A DNA stretch of 64,000 nucleotides from Maratus speciosus (lineage: Eukaryota > Arthropoda > Arachnida > Araneae > Salticidae): NCBI GenBank assembly GCA_963932465.1, contig CAWVRF010001058.1, positions 248,001 to 312,000 of the forward strand. Reading direction: 5' to 3'. Positions 13,410 to 27,780 of this stretch are shown piece after piece. The notes beneath the pieces are model-generated. The model did no database searches. It was given only the letters and a program-made list of their open reading frames with translations, and was not told where the DNA came from. Made by a program: the position numbers and the translations under genes. Position 1 is the stretch's first letter. Every line of letters begins with the position of its first letter.

Positions 13410-16400
13410 GAGTTACCGCATATAAAACACGCAATATTTATGAATTGAATTCCGGTGCAGGTCTGAAAATTAATTTCTTAATAAATAATAAAGCGAAACC
13501 GAATATATTGTTTCAACAATCAAAGCATTGTTAGAAAATTCATCAGAAAGAGTTACCGCATATGAAACACGCAATATTTATGAATTGAATTCCGGTGCAG
13601 GGCTGAAAATTAATTTCTTAATAAATAATAAAGCGAAACCGAATATATTGTTTCAACAATCAAAGAACTGTTAGAAAATTCATCAGAAAGAGTTACCGCA
13701 AATAAAACACGCAATTGAATTCCGCTGTAGGGCTCAAAATTAATTTAATAATAAATAATAAAGCGAAACCGAATATATTGTTTCAACAATCAAAGCATTG
13801 TTAGAAAATTCATCAGAAAGAGTTACCGCATATAAAACACGCAATATTTATGAATTGAATCCCGGTGCAGGGCTCAAAATTAATTTCTTAGTAAATAATA
13901 AAGCGAAACCGAATATATTGTTTAAACAATGAAAGCATTGTTAGAAAATTCATCAGAAAGAGTTACCGCATATAAAACACGCAATATTTATGAATTGAAT
14001 TCCGGTGCAGGGCTCAAAATTAATTTATTAATAAATAATAAAGCGAAACCGAATATATTGTTTCAACAATCAAAGCATTGTTAGAAAATTCAACAGAAAG
14101 AGTTACCGCATATAAAACACGCAATATTTATGAATTGAATTCCGCTGCAGGGCTCAAAATTAATTTATTAATAAATAATAAAGCGAAACCGAATATATTG
14201 TTTCAACAATCAAAGCATTGTTAGAAAATTCATCAGAAAGAGTTACCGCATATAAAACACGCAATATTTATGAATTGAATCCCGGTGCAGGGCTAAAAAT
14301 TAATTTCTTAGTAAATAATAAAGCGAAACCGAATATATTGTTTAAACAATCAAAGCATTGTTAGAAAATTCATCAGAAAGAGTTATCGCATATAAAACAC
14401 GCAATATTTATGAATTGCATTCCGGTGCAGGGCTGAAAAGTAATTTTTTAATAAATAATAAAGCGAAACCGAATATATTGTTTCAACAATGAAAGCATTG
14501 TTAGAAAATTCATCAGAAAGTGTTACCGCATATAAAACACGCAATATTTATGAATTGAATTCCGGTGCAGGGCTCAAAATTAATTTATTAATAAATAATA
14601 AAGCGAAACCGAATATATTGTTTCAACAATCAAAGCATTGTTAGAAAATTCATCAGAAAGAGTTACCGCATATAAGACACGCAATATTTATGAATTGAAT
14701 TCCGGTGCGGGGCTCAAAATTAATTTATTAATAAATAATAAAGCGAAACCGAATATATTGTTTCAACAATCAAAGCATTGTTAGAAAATTCATCAGAAAG
14801 AGTTACCGCATATAAAAAAAGCAATATTTATGAATTGAATTCCGGTGCAGGGCTGAAAATTAATTTCTTAATAAATAATAAAGCGAAACCGAATATATTG
14901 TTTCAACAATCAAAGCATTGTTAGAAAATTCATCAGAAAGAGTTACCGCATATAAAACACACAATATTTATGAATTGAATTCCGGTGCAGGGCTGAAAAT
15001 TAATTTCTTAATAAATAATAAAGCGAAACCGAATATATTGTTTCAACAATCAAAGCATTGTTAGAAAATTCATCAGAAAGAGTTACCGCATATAAAACAC
15101 GCAATATTTATGAATTGAATTCCGCTGCAGGGCTCAAAATTAATTTATTAATAAATAATAAAGCGAAACCGAATATATTGTTTCAACAATCAAAGCATTG
15201 TTAGAAAATTCATCAGAAAGAGTTACCGCATATAAAACACGCAATATTTATGAATTGAATCCCGGTGCAGGGCTCAAAATTAATTTCTTAGTAAATAATA
15301 AAGCGAAACCGAATATATTGTTTAAACAATCAAAGCATTGTTAGAAAATTCATCAGAAAGAGTTACCGCATATAAAACACGCAATATTTATGAATTGAAT
15401 TCCGGTGCAGGGCTGAAAATTAATTTCTTAATAAATAATAAAGCGAAACCGAATATATTGTTTCAACAATCAAAGCATTGTTAGAAAATTCATCAGAAAG
15501 AGTTACCCCATATAAAACACGCAATATTTATGAATTGAATTCCGGTGCAGGTCTGAAAATTAATTTCTTAATAAATAATAAAGCGAAACCGAATATATTG
15601 TTTCAACAATCAAAGCATTGTTAGAAAATTCATCAGAAAGAGTTACCGCATATGAAACACGCAATATTTATGAATTGAATTCCGGTGCAGGGCTGAAAAT
15701 TAATTTCTTAATAAATAATAAAGCGAAACCGAATATATTGTTTCAACAATCAAAGAACTGTTAGAAAATTCATCAGAAAGAGTTACCGCAAATAAAACAC
15801 GCAATTGAATTCCGCTGTAGGTCTCAAAATTAATTTAATAATAAATAATAAAGCGAAACCGAATATATTGTTTCAACAATCAAAGCATTGTTAGAAAATT
15901 CATCAGAAAGAGTTACCGCATATAAAACACGCAATATTTATGAATTGAATTCCGGTGCAGGGCTCAAAATTAATTTATTAATAAATAATAAAGCGAAACC
16001 GAATATATTGTTTCAACAATCAAAGCATTGTTAGAAAATTCAACAGAAAGAGTTACCGCATATAAAACACGCAATATTTATTAATTGAATTCCGGTGCAG
16101 GGCTGAAAATTAATTTCTTAATAAATAATAAAGCGAAACCGAATATATTGTTTCAACAATCAAAGCATTGTTAGAAAATTCATCAGAAAGAGTTACCGCA
16201 TATAAAACACGCAATATTTATGAAATGAATTCCGGTGCAGGTCTGAAAATTAATTTCTTAATAAATAATAAAGCGAAACCGAATATATTGTTTCAACAAT
16301 CAAAGCATTGTTAGAAAATTCATCAGAAAGAGTTACCGCATATGAAACACGCAATATTTATGAATTGAATTCCGGTGCAGGGCTGAAAATTAATTTCTTA

Positions 16401-19400
16401 ATAAATAATAAAGCGAAACCGAATATATTGTTTCAACAATCAAAGCACTGTTAGAAAATTCATCAGAAAGAGTTACCGCAAATAAAACACGCAATTGAAT
16501 TCCGCTGTAGGGCTCAAAATTAATTTATTAATAAATAATAAAGCGAAACCGAATATATTGTTTCAACAATCAAAGCATTGTTAGAACATTCATCAGAAAG
16601 AGTTACCGCATATAAAACAAGCAATATTTATGAATTGAATCCCGGTGCAGGGCTCAAAATTAATTTCTTAGTAAATAATAAAGCGAAACCGAATATATTA
16701 TTTAAACAATGAAAGCATTGTTAGAAAATTCATCAGAAAGAGTTACCGCATATAAAACACGCAATATTTATGAATTGAATTCCGGTGCGGGGCTCAAAAT
16801 TAATTTATTAATAAATAATAAAGCGAAACCGAATATATTGTTTCAACAATCAAAGCATTGTTAGAAAATTCAACAGAAAGAGTTACCGCATATAAAACAC
16901 GCAATATTTATGAATTGAATTCCGCTGCAGGGCTCAAAATTAATTTATTAATAAATAATAAAGCGAAACCGAATATATTGTTTCAACAATCAAAGCATTG
17001 TTAGAAAATTCATCAGAAAGAGTTACCGCATATAAAACACGCAATATTTATGAATTGAATCCCGGTGCAGGGCTCAAAATTAATTTCTTAGTAAATAATA
17101 AAGCGAAACCGAATATATTGTTTAAACAATCAAAGCATTGTTAGAAAATTCATCAGAAAGAGTTATCGCATATAAAACACGCAATATTTATGAATTGCAT
17201 TCCGGTGCAGGGCTGAAAAGTAATTTTTTAATAAATAATAAAGCGAAACCGAATATATTGTTTCAACAATGAAAGCATTGTTAGAAAATTCATCAGAAAG
17301 AGTTACCGCATATAAAACACGCAATATTTATGAATTGAATTCCGGTGCAGGGCTCAAAATTAATTTATTAATAAATAATAAAGCGAAACTGAATATATTG
17401 TTTCAACAATCAAAGCATTGTTAGAAAATTCATCAGAAAGAGTTACCGCATATAAGACACGCAATATTTATGAATTGAATTCCGGTGCGGGGCTCAAAAT
17501 TAATTTATTAATAAATAATAAAGCGAAACCGAATATATTGTTTCAACAATCAAAGCATTGTTAGAAAATTCATCAGAAAGAGTTACCGCATATAAAAAAA
17601 GCAATATTTATGAATTGAATTCCGGTGCAGGGCTGAAAATTAATTTCTTAATAAATAATAAAGCGAAACCGAATATATTGTTTCAACAATCAAAGCATTG
17701 TTAGAAAATTCATCAGAAAGAGTTACCGCCTATAAAACACACAATATTTATGAATTGAATTCCGGTGCAGGGCTGAAAATTAATTTCTTAATAAATAATA
17801 AAGCGAAACCGAATATATTGTTTCAACAATCAAAGCATTGTTAGAAAATTCATCAGAAAGAGTTACCGCATATAAAACACGCAATATTTATGAATTGAAT
17901 TCCGCTGCAGGGCTCAAAATTAATTTATTAATAAATAATAAAGCGAAACCGAATATATTGTTTCAACAATCAAAGCATTGTTAGAAAATTCATCAGAAAG
18001 AGTTACCGCATATAAAACACGCAATATTTATGAATTGAATCCCGGTGCAGGGCTCAAAATTAATTTCTTAGTAAATAATAAAGCGAAACCGAATATATTG
18101 TTTAAACAATCAAAGCATTGTTAGAAAATTCATCAGAAAGAGTTACCGCATATAAAACACGCAATATTTATGAATTGAATTCCGGTTTCAGGGCTGAAAA
18201 TTAATTTCTTAATAAATAATAAAGCGAAACCGAATATATTGTTTCAACAATCAAAGCATTGTTAGAAAATTCATCAGAAAGAGTTACCGCATATAAAACA
18301 CGCAATATTTATGAATTGAATTCCGGTGCAGGTCTGAAAATTAATTTCTTAATAAATAATAAAGCGAAACCGAATATATTGTTTCAACAATCAAAGCATT
18401 GTTAGAAAATTCATCAGAAAGAGTTACCGCATATGAAACACGCAATATTTATGAATTGAATTCCGGTGCAGGGCTGAAAATTAATTTCTTAATAAATAAT
18501 AAAGCGAAACCGAATATATTGTTTCAACAATCAAAGAACTGTTAGAAAATTCATCAGAAAGAGTTACCGCAAATAAAACACGCAATTGAATTCCGCTGTA
18601 GGGCTCAAAATTAATTTAATAATAAATAATAAAGCGAAACCGAATATATTGTTTCAACAATCAAAGCATTGTTAGAAAATTCATCAGAAAGAGTTACCGC
18701 ATATAAAACACGCAATATTTATGAATTGAATCCCGGTGCAGGGCTCAAAATTAATTTCTTAGTAAATAATAAAGCGAAACCGAATATATTGTTTAAACAA
18801 TGAAAGCATTGTTAGAAAATTCATCAGAAAGAGTTACCGCATATAAAACACGCAATATTTATGAATTGAATTCCGGTGCAGGGCTCAAAATTAATTTATT
18901 AATAAATAATAAAGCGAAACCGAATATATTGTTTCAACAATCAAAGCATTGTTAGAAAATTCAACAGAAAGAGTTACCGCATATAAAACACGCAATATTT
19001 ATGAATTGAATTCCGCTGCAGGGCTCAAAATTAATTTATTAATAAATAATAAAGCGAAACCGAATATATTGTTTCAACAATCAAAGCATTGTTAGAAAAT
19101 TCATCAGAAAGAGTTACCGCATATAAAACACGCAATATTTATGAATTGAATCCCGGTGCAGGGCTGAAAATTAATTTCTTAATAAATAATAAAGCGAAAC
19201 CGAATATATTGTTTCAACAATCAAAGCATTGTTAGAAAATTCATCAGAAAGAGTTACCGCATATAAAACACACAATATTTATGAATTGAATTCCGGTGCA
19301 GGGCTGAAAATTAATTTCTTAATAAATAATAAAGCGAAACCGAATATATTGTTTCAACAATCAAAGCATTGTTAGAAAATTTATCAGAAAGAGTTATCGC

Positions 19401-22400
19401 ATATAAAACACGCAATATTTATGAATTGATTTCCGGTGCAGGGCTGAAAATTAATTTCTTAATAAATAATAAAGCGAAACCGAATATATTGCTTCAACAA
19501 TCAAAGCATTGTTAGAAAATTCATCAGAAAGAGTTACCGCATATAAAACACGCAATATTTATGAATTGAATTCCGCTGCAGGGCTCAAAATTAATTTATT
19601 AATAAATAATAAAGCGAAACCGAATATATTGTTTCAACAATCAAAGCATTGTTAGAAAATTCATCAGAAACAGTTACCGCATATAAAACACGCAATATTT
19701 ATGAATTGAATCCCGGTGCAGGGCTCAAAATTAATTTCTTAGTAAATAATAAAGCGAAACCGAATATATTGTTTAAACAATCAAAGCATTGTTAGAAAAT
19801 TCATCAGAAAGAGTTACCGCATATAAAACACGCAATATTTATGAATTGAATTCCGGTGCAGGGCTGAAAATTAATTTCTTAATAAATAATAAAGCGAAAC
19901 CGAATATATTGTTTCAACAATCAAAGCATTGTTAGAAAATTCATCAGAAAGAGTTACCGCATATAAAACAAGCAATATTTATGAATTGAATTCCGGTGCA
20001 GGGCTGAAAATTAATTTCTTAATAAATAATAAAGCGAAACCGAATATATTGTTTCAACAATCAAAGCATTGTTAGAAAATTCATCAGAAAGAGTTACCGC
20101 ATATAAAACACGCAATATTTATGAATTGAATTCCGGTGCAGGTCTGAAAATTAATTTCTTAATAAATAATAAAGCGAAACCGAATATATTGTTTCAACAA
20201 TCAAAGCATTGTTAGAAAATTCATCAGAAAGAGTTACCGCATATGAAACACGCAATATTTATGAATTGAATTCCGGTGCAGGGCTGAAAATTAATTTCTT
20301 AATAAATAATAAAGCGAAACCGAATATATTGTTTCAACAATCAAAGCAGTGTTAGAAAATTCATCAGAAAGAGTTACCGCAAATAAAACACGCAATTGAA
20401 TTCCGCTGTAGGGCTCAAAATTAATTTATTAATAAATAATAAAGCGAAACCGAATATATTGTTTCAACAATCAAAGCATTGTTAGAAAATTCATCAGAAA
20501 GAGTTACCGCATATAAAACACGCAATATTTATGAATTGAATCCCGGTGCAGGGCTCAAAATTAATTTCTTAGTAAATAATAAAGCGAAACCGAATATATT
20601 GTTTAAACAATGAAAGCATTGTTAGAAAATTCATCAGAAAGAGTTACCGCATATAAAACACGCAATATTTATGAATTGAATTCCGGTGCAGGTCTGAAAA
20701 TTAATTTCTTAATAAATAATAAAGCGAAACCGAATATATTGTTTCAACAATCAAAGCATTGTTAGAAAATTCATCAGAAAGAGTTACCGCATATGAAACA
20801 CGCAATATTTATGAATTGAATTCCGGTGCAGGGCTGAAAATTAATTTCTTAATAAATAATAAAGCGAAACCGAATATATTGTTTCAACAATCAAAGAACT
20901 GTTAGAAAATTCATCAGAAAGAGTTACCGCAAATAAAACACGCAATTGAATTCCGCTGTAGGGCTCAAAATTAATTTAATAATAAATAATAAAGCGAAAC
21001 CGAATATATTGTTTCAACAATCAAAGCATTGTTAGAAAATTCATCAGAAAGAGTTACCGCATATAAAACACGCAATATTTATGAATTGAATTCCGGTGCA
21101 GGGCTCAAAATTAATTTATTAATAAATAATAAAGCGAAACCGAATATATTGTTTCAACAATCAAAGCATTGTTAGAAAATTCAACAGAAAGAGTTACCGC
21201 ATATAAAACACGCAATATTTATGAATTGAATTCCGCTGCAGGGCTCAAAATTAATTTATTAATAAATAATAAAGCGAAACCGAATATATTGTTTCAACAA
21301 TCAAAGCATTGTTAGAAAATTCATCAGAAAGAGTTACCGCATATAAAACACGCAATATTTATGAATTGAATCCCGGTGCAGGGCTAAAAATTAATTTCTT
21401 AGTAAATAATAAAGCGAAACCGAATATATTGTTTAAACAATCAAAGCATTGTTAGAAAATTCATCAGAAAGAGTTATCGCATATAAAACACGCAATATTT
21501 ATGAATTGCATTCCGGTGCAGGGCTGAAAAGTAATTTTTTAATAAATAATAAAGCGAAACCGAATATATTGTTTCAACAATGAAAGCATTGTTAGAAAAT
21601 TCATCAGAAAGAGTTACCGCATATAAAACACGCAATATTTATGAATTGAATTCCGGTGCAGGGCTCAAAATTAATTTATTAATAAATAATAAAGCGAAAC
21701 CGAATATATTGTTTCAACAATCAAAGCATTGTTAGAAAATTCATCAGAAAGAGTTACCGCATATAAGACACGCAATATTTATGAATTGAATTCCGGTGCG
21801 GGGCTCAAAATTAATTTATTAATAAATAATAAAGCGAAACCGAATATATTGTTTCAACAATCAAAGCATTGTTAGAAAATTCATCAGAAAGAGTTACCGC
21901 ATATAAAAAAAGCAATATTTATGAATTGAATTCCGGTGCAGGGCTGAAAATTAATTTCTTAATAAATAATAAAGCGAAACCGAATATATTGTTTCAACAA
22001 TCAAAGCATTGTTAGAAAATTCATCAGAAAGAGTTACCGCATATAAAACACACAATATTTATGAATTGAATTCCGGTGCAGGGCTGAAAATTAATTTCTT
22101 AATAAATAATAAAGCGAAACCGAATATATTGTTTCAACAATCAAAGCATTGTTAGAAAATTCATCAGAAAGAGTTACCGCATATAAAACACGCAATATTT
22201 ATGAATTGAATTCCGCTGCAGGGCTCAAAATTAATTTATTAATAAATAATAAAGCGAAACCGAATATATTGTTTCAACAATCAAAGCATTGTTAGAAAAT
22301 TAATCAGAAAGAGTTACCGCATATAAAACACGCAATATTTATGAATTGAATCCCGGTGCAGGGCTCAAAATTAATTTCTTAGTAAATAATAAAGCGAAAC

Positions 22401-25400
22401 CGAATATATTGTTTAAACAATCAAAGCATTGTTAGAAAATTCATCAGAAAGAGTTACCGCATATAAAACACGCAATATTTATGAATTGAATTCCGGTGCA
22501 GGGCTGAAAATTAATTTCTTAATAAATAATAAAGCGAAACCGAATATATTGTTTCAACAATCAAAGCATTGTTAGAAAATTCATCAGAAAGAGTTACCGC
22601 ATATAAAACACGCAATATTTATGAATTGAATTCCGGTGCAGGTCTGAAAATTAATTTCTTAATAAATAATAAAGCGAAACCGAATATATTGTTTCAACAA
22701 TCAAAGCATTGTTAGAAAATTCATCAGAAAGAGTTACCGCATATGAAACACGCAATATTTATGAATTGAATTCCGGTGCAGGGCTGAAAATTAATTTCTT
22801 AATAAATAATAAAGCGAAACCGAATATATTGTTTCAACAATCAAAGAACTGTTAGAAAATTCATCAGAAAGAGTTACCGCAAATAAAACACGCAATTGAA
22901 TTCCGCTGTAGGTCTCAAAATTAATTTAATAATAAATAATAAAGCGAAACCGAATATATTGTTTCAACAATCAAAGCATTGTTAGAAAATTCATCAGAAA
23001 GAGTTACCGCATATAAAACACGCAATATTTATGAATTGAATTCCGGTGCAGGGCTCAAAATTAATTTATTAATAAATAATAAAGCGAAACCGAATATATT
23101 GTTTCAACAATCAAAGCATTGTTAGAAAATTCAACAGAAAGAGTTACCGCATATAAAACACGCAATATTTATTAATTGAATTCCGGTGCAGGGCTGAAAA
23201 TTAATTTCTTAATAAATAATAAAGCGAAACCGAATATATTGTTTCAACAATCAAAGCATTGTTAGAAAATTCATCAGAAAGAGTTACCGCATATAAAACA
23301 CGCAATATTTATGAATTGAATTCCGGTGCAGGTCTGAAAATTAATTTCTTAATAAATAATAAAGCGAAACCGAATATATTGTTTCAACAATCAAAGCATT
23401 GTTAGAAAATTCATCAGAAAGAGTTACCGCATATGAAACACGCAATATTTATGAATTGAATTCCGGTGCAGGGCTGAAAATTAATTTCTTAATAAATAAT
23501 AAAGCGAAACCGAATATATTGTTTCAACAATCAAAGCACTGTTAGAAAATTCATCAGAAAGAGTTACCGCAAATAAAACACGCAATTGAATTCCGCTGTA
23601 GGGCTCAAAATTAATTTATTAATAAATAATAAAGCGAAACCGAATATATTGTTTCAACAATCAAAGCATTGTTAGAACATTCATCAGAAAGAGTTACCGC
23701 ATATAAAACAAGCAATATTTATGAATTGAATCCCGGTGCAGGGCTCAAAATTAATTTCTTAGTAAATAATAAAGCGAAACCGAATATATTATTTAAACAA
23801 TGAAAGCATTGTTAGAAAATTCATCAGAAAGAGTTACCGCATATAAAACACGCAATATTTATGAATTGAATTCCGGTGCGGGGCTCAAAATTAATTTATT
23901 AATAAATAATAAAGCGAAACCGAATATATTGTTTCAACAATCAAAGCATTGTTAGAAAATTCAACAGAAAGAGTTACCGCATATAAAACACGCAATATTT
24001 ATGAATTGAATTCCGCTGCAGGGCTCAAAATTAATTTATTAATAAATAATAAAGCGAAACCGAATATATTGTTTCAACAATCAAAGCATTGTTAGAAAAT
24101 TCATCAGAAAGAGTTACCGCATATAAAACACGCAATATTTATGAATTGAATCCCGGTGCAGGGCTCAAAATTAATTTCTTAGTAAATAATAAAGCGAAAC
24201 CGAATATATTGTTTAAACAATCAAAGCATTGTTAGAAAATTCATCAGAAAGAGTTATCGCATATAAAACACGCAATATTTATGAATTGCATTCCGGTGCA
24301 GGGCTGAAAAGTAATTTTTTAATAAATAATAAAGCGAAACCGAATATATTGTTTCAACAATGAAAGCATTGTTAGAAAATTCATCAGAAAGAGTTACCGC
24401 ATATAAAACACGCAATATTTATGAATTGAATTCCGGTGCAGGGCTCAAAATTAATTTATTAATAAATAATAAAGCGAAACTGAATATATTGTTTCAACAA
24501 TCAAAGCATTGTTAGAAAATTCATCAGAAAGAGTTACCGCATATAAGACACGCAATATTTATGAATTGAATTCCGGTGCGGGGCTCAAAATTAATTTATT
24601 AATAAATAATAAAGCGAAACCGAATATATTGTTTCAACAATCAAAGCATTGTTAGAAAATTCATCAGAAAGAGTTACCGCATATAAAAAAAGCAATATTT
24701 ATGAATTGAATTCCGGTGCAGGGCTGAAAATTAATTTCTTAATAAATAATAAAGCGAAACCGAATATATTGTTTCAACAATCAAAGCATTGTTAGAAAAT
24801 TCATCAGAAAGAGTTACCGCCTATAAAACACACAATATTTATGAATTGAATTCCGGTGCAGGGCTGAAAATTAATTTCTTAATAAATAATAAAGCGAAAC
24901 CGAATATATTGTTTCAACAATCAAAGCATTGTTAGAAAATTCATCAGAAAGAGTTACCGCATATAAAACACGCAATATTTATGAATTGAATTCCGCTGCA
25001 GGGCTCAAAATTAATTTATTAATAAATAATAAAGCGAAACCGAATATATTGTTTCAACAATCAAAGCATTGTTAGAAAATTCATCAGAAAGAGTTACCGC
25101 ATATAAAACACGCAATATTTATGAATTGAATCCCGGTGCAGGGCTCAAAATTAATTTCTTAGTAAATAATAAAGCGAAACCGAATATATTGTTTAAACAA
25201 TCAAAGCATTGTTAGAAAATTCATCAGAAAGAGTTACCGCATATAAAACACGCAATATTTATGAATTGAATTCCGGTTTCAGGGCTGAAAATTAATTTCT
25301 TAATAAATAATAAAGCGAAACCGAATATATTGTTTCAACAATCAAAGCATTGTTAGAAAATTCATCAGAAAGAGTTACCGCATATAAAACACGCAATATT

Positions 25401-27780
25401 TATGAATTGAATTCCGGTGCAGGTCTGAAAATTAATTTCTTAATAAATAATAAAGCGAAACCGAATATATTGTTTCAACAATCAAAGCATTGTTAGAAAA
25501 TTCATCAGAAAGAGTTACCGCATATGAAACACGCAATATTTATGAATTGAATTCCGGTGCAGGGCTGAAAATTAATTTCTTAATAAATAATAAAGCGAAA
25601 CCGAATATATTGTTTCAACAATCAAAGAACTGTTAGAAAATTCATCAGAAAGAGTTACCGCAAATAAAACACGCAATTGAATTCCGCTGTAGGGCTCAAA
25701 ATTAATTTAATAATAAATAATAAAGCGAAACCGAATATATTGTTTCAACAATCAAAGCATTGTTAGAAAATTCATCAGAAAGAGTTACCGCATATAAAAC
25801 ACGCAATATTTATGAATTGAATCCCGGTGCAGGGCTCAAAATTAATTTCTTAGTAAATAATAAAGCGAAACCGAATATATTGTTTAAACAATGAAAGCAT
25901 TGTTAGAAAATTCATCAGAAAGAGTTACCGCATATAAAACACGCAATATTTATGAATTGAATTCCGGTGCAGGGCTCAAAATTAATTTATTAATAAATAA
26001 TAAAGCGAAACCGAATATATTGTTTCAACAATCAAAGCATTGTTAGAAAATTCAACAGAAAGAGTTACCGCATATAAAACACGCAATATTTATGAATTGA
26101 ATTCCGCTGCAGGGCTCAAAATTAATTTATTAATAAATAATAAAGCGAAACCGAATATATTGTTTCAACAATCAAAGCATTGTTAGAAAATTCATCAGAA
26201 AGAGTTACCGCATATAAAACACGCAATATTTATGAATTGAATCCCGGTACAGGGCTGAAAATTAATTTCTTAATAAATAATAAAGCGAAACCGAATATAT
26301 TGTTTCAACAATCAAAGCATTGTTAGAAAATTCATCAGAAAGAGTTACCGCATATAAAACACACAATATTTATGAATTGAATTCCGGTGCAGGGCTGAAA
26401 ATTAATTTCTTAATAAATAATAAAGCGAAACCGAATATATTGTTTCAACAATCAAAGCATTGTTAGAAAATTTATCAGAAAGAGTTACCGCATATAAAAC
26501 ACGCAATATTTATGAATTGATTTCCGGTGCAGGGCTGAAAATTAATTTCTTAATAAATAATAAAGCGAAACCGAATATATTGCTTCAACAATCAAAGCAT
26601 TGTTAGAAAATTCATCAGAAAGAGTTACCGCATATAAAACACGCAATATTTATGAATTGAATTCCGCTGCAGGGCTCAAAATTAATTTATTAATAAATAA
26701 TAAAGCGAAACCGAATATATTGTTTCAACAATCAAAGCATTGTTAGAAAATTCATCAGAAACAGTTACCGCATATAAAACACGCAATATTTATGAATTGA
26801 ATCCCGGTGCAGGGCTCAAAATTAATTTCTTAGTAAATAATAAAGCGAAACCGAATATATTGTTTAAACAATCAAAGCATTGTTAGAAAATTCATCAGAA
26901 AGAGTTACCGCATATAAAACACGCAATATTTATGAATTGAATTCCGGTGCAGGGCTGAAAATTAATTTCTTAATAAATAATAAAGCGAAACCGAATATAT
27001 TGTTTCAACAATCAAAGCATTGTTAGAAAATTCATCAGAAAGAGTTACCGCATATAAAACAAGCAATATTTATGAATTGAATTCCGGTGCAGGGCTGAAA
27101 ATTAATTTCTTAATAAATAATAAAGCGAAACCGAATATATTGTTTCAACAATCAAAGCATTGTTAGAAAATTCATCAGAAAGAGTTACCGCATATAAAAC
27201 ACGCAATATTTATGAATTGAATTCCGGTGCAGGTCTGAAAATTAATTTCTTAATAAATAATAAAGCGAAACCGAATATATTGTTTCAACAATCAAAGCAT
27301 TGTTAGAAAATTCATCAGAAAGAGTTACCGCATATGAAACACGCAATATTTATGAATTGAATTCCGGTGCAGGGCTGAAAATTAATTTCTTAATAAATAA
27401 TAAAGCGAAACCGAATATATTGTTTCAACAATCAAAGCAGTGTTAGAAAATTCATCAGAAAGAGTTACCGCAAATAAAACACGCAATTGAATTCCGCTGT
27501 AGGGCTCAAAATTAATTTATTAATAAATAATAAAGCGAAACCGAATATATTGTTTCAACAATCAAAGCATTGTTAGAAAATTCATCAGAAAGAGTTACCG
27601 CATATAAAACACGCAATATTTATGAATTGAATCCCGGTGCAGGGCTCAAAATTAATTTCTTAGTAAATAATAAAGCGAAACCGAATATATTGTTTAAACA
27701 ATGAAAGCATTGTTAGAAAATTCATCAGAAAGAGTTACCGCATATAAAACACGCAATATTTATGAATTGAATTCCGGTGC
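13410..27780. repeat. Higher-order satellite tandem duplication, ~7.1-7.2 kb
   Basis: A block of about 7.2 kb (about 13410-20640) is followed directly by a second copy (about 20641-27780). Over most of the length the offset is 7091 bp, which equals 51 monomers, five of them with the 10-bp deletion, plus one 1-bp insertion. Shared private variants include CCGGTTTCAGGG at 18182/25273, ACCGCCTATAAAAC near 17727/24818, TATTGCTTCAAC near 19487/26578, GAAACAGTTACC near 19668/26759 and AAGCAGTGTTAG near 20345/27436. Near the start the offset is 7231 because the second copy lacks one monomer around 21040. A partial third copy covers about 28860-31497. Confidence 0.85.
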
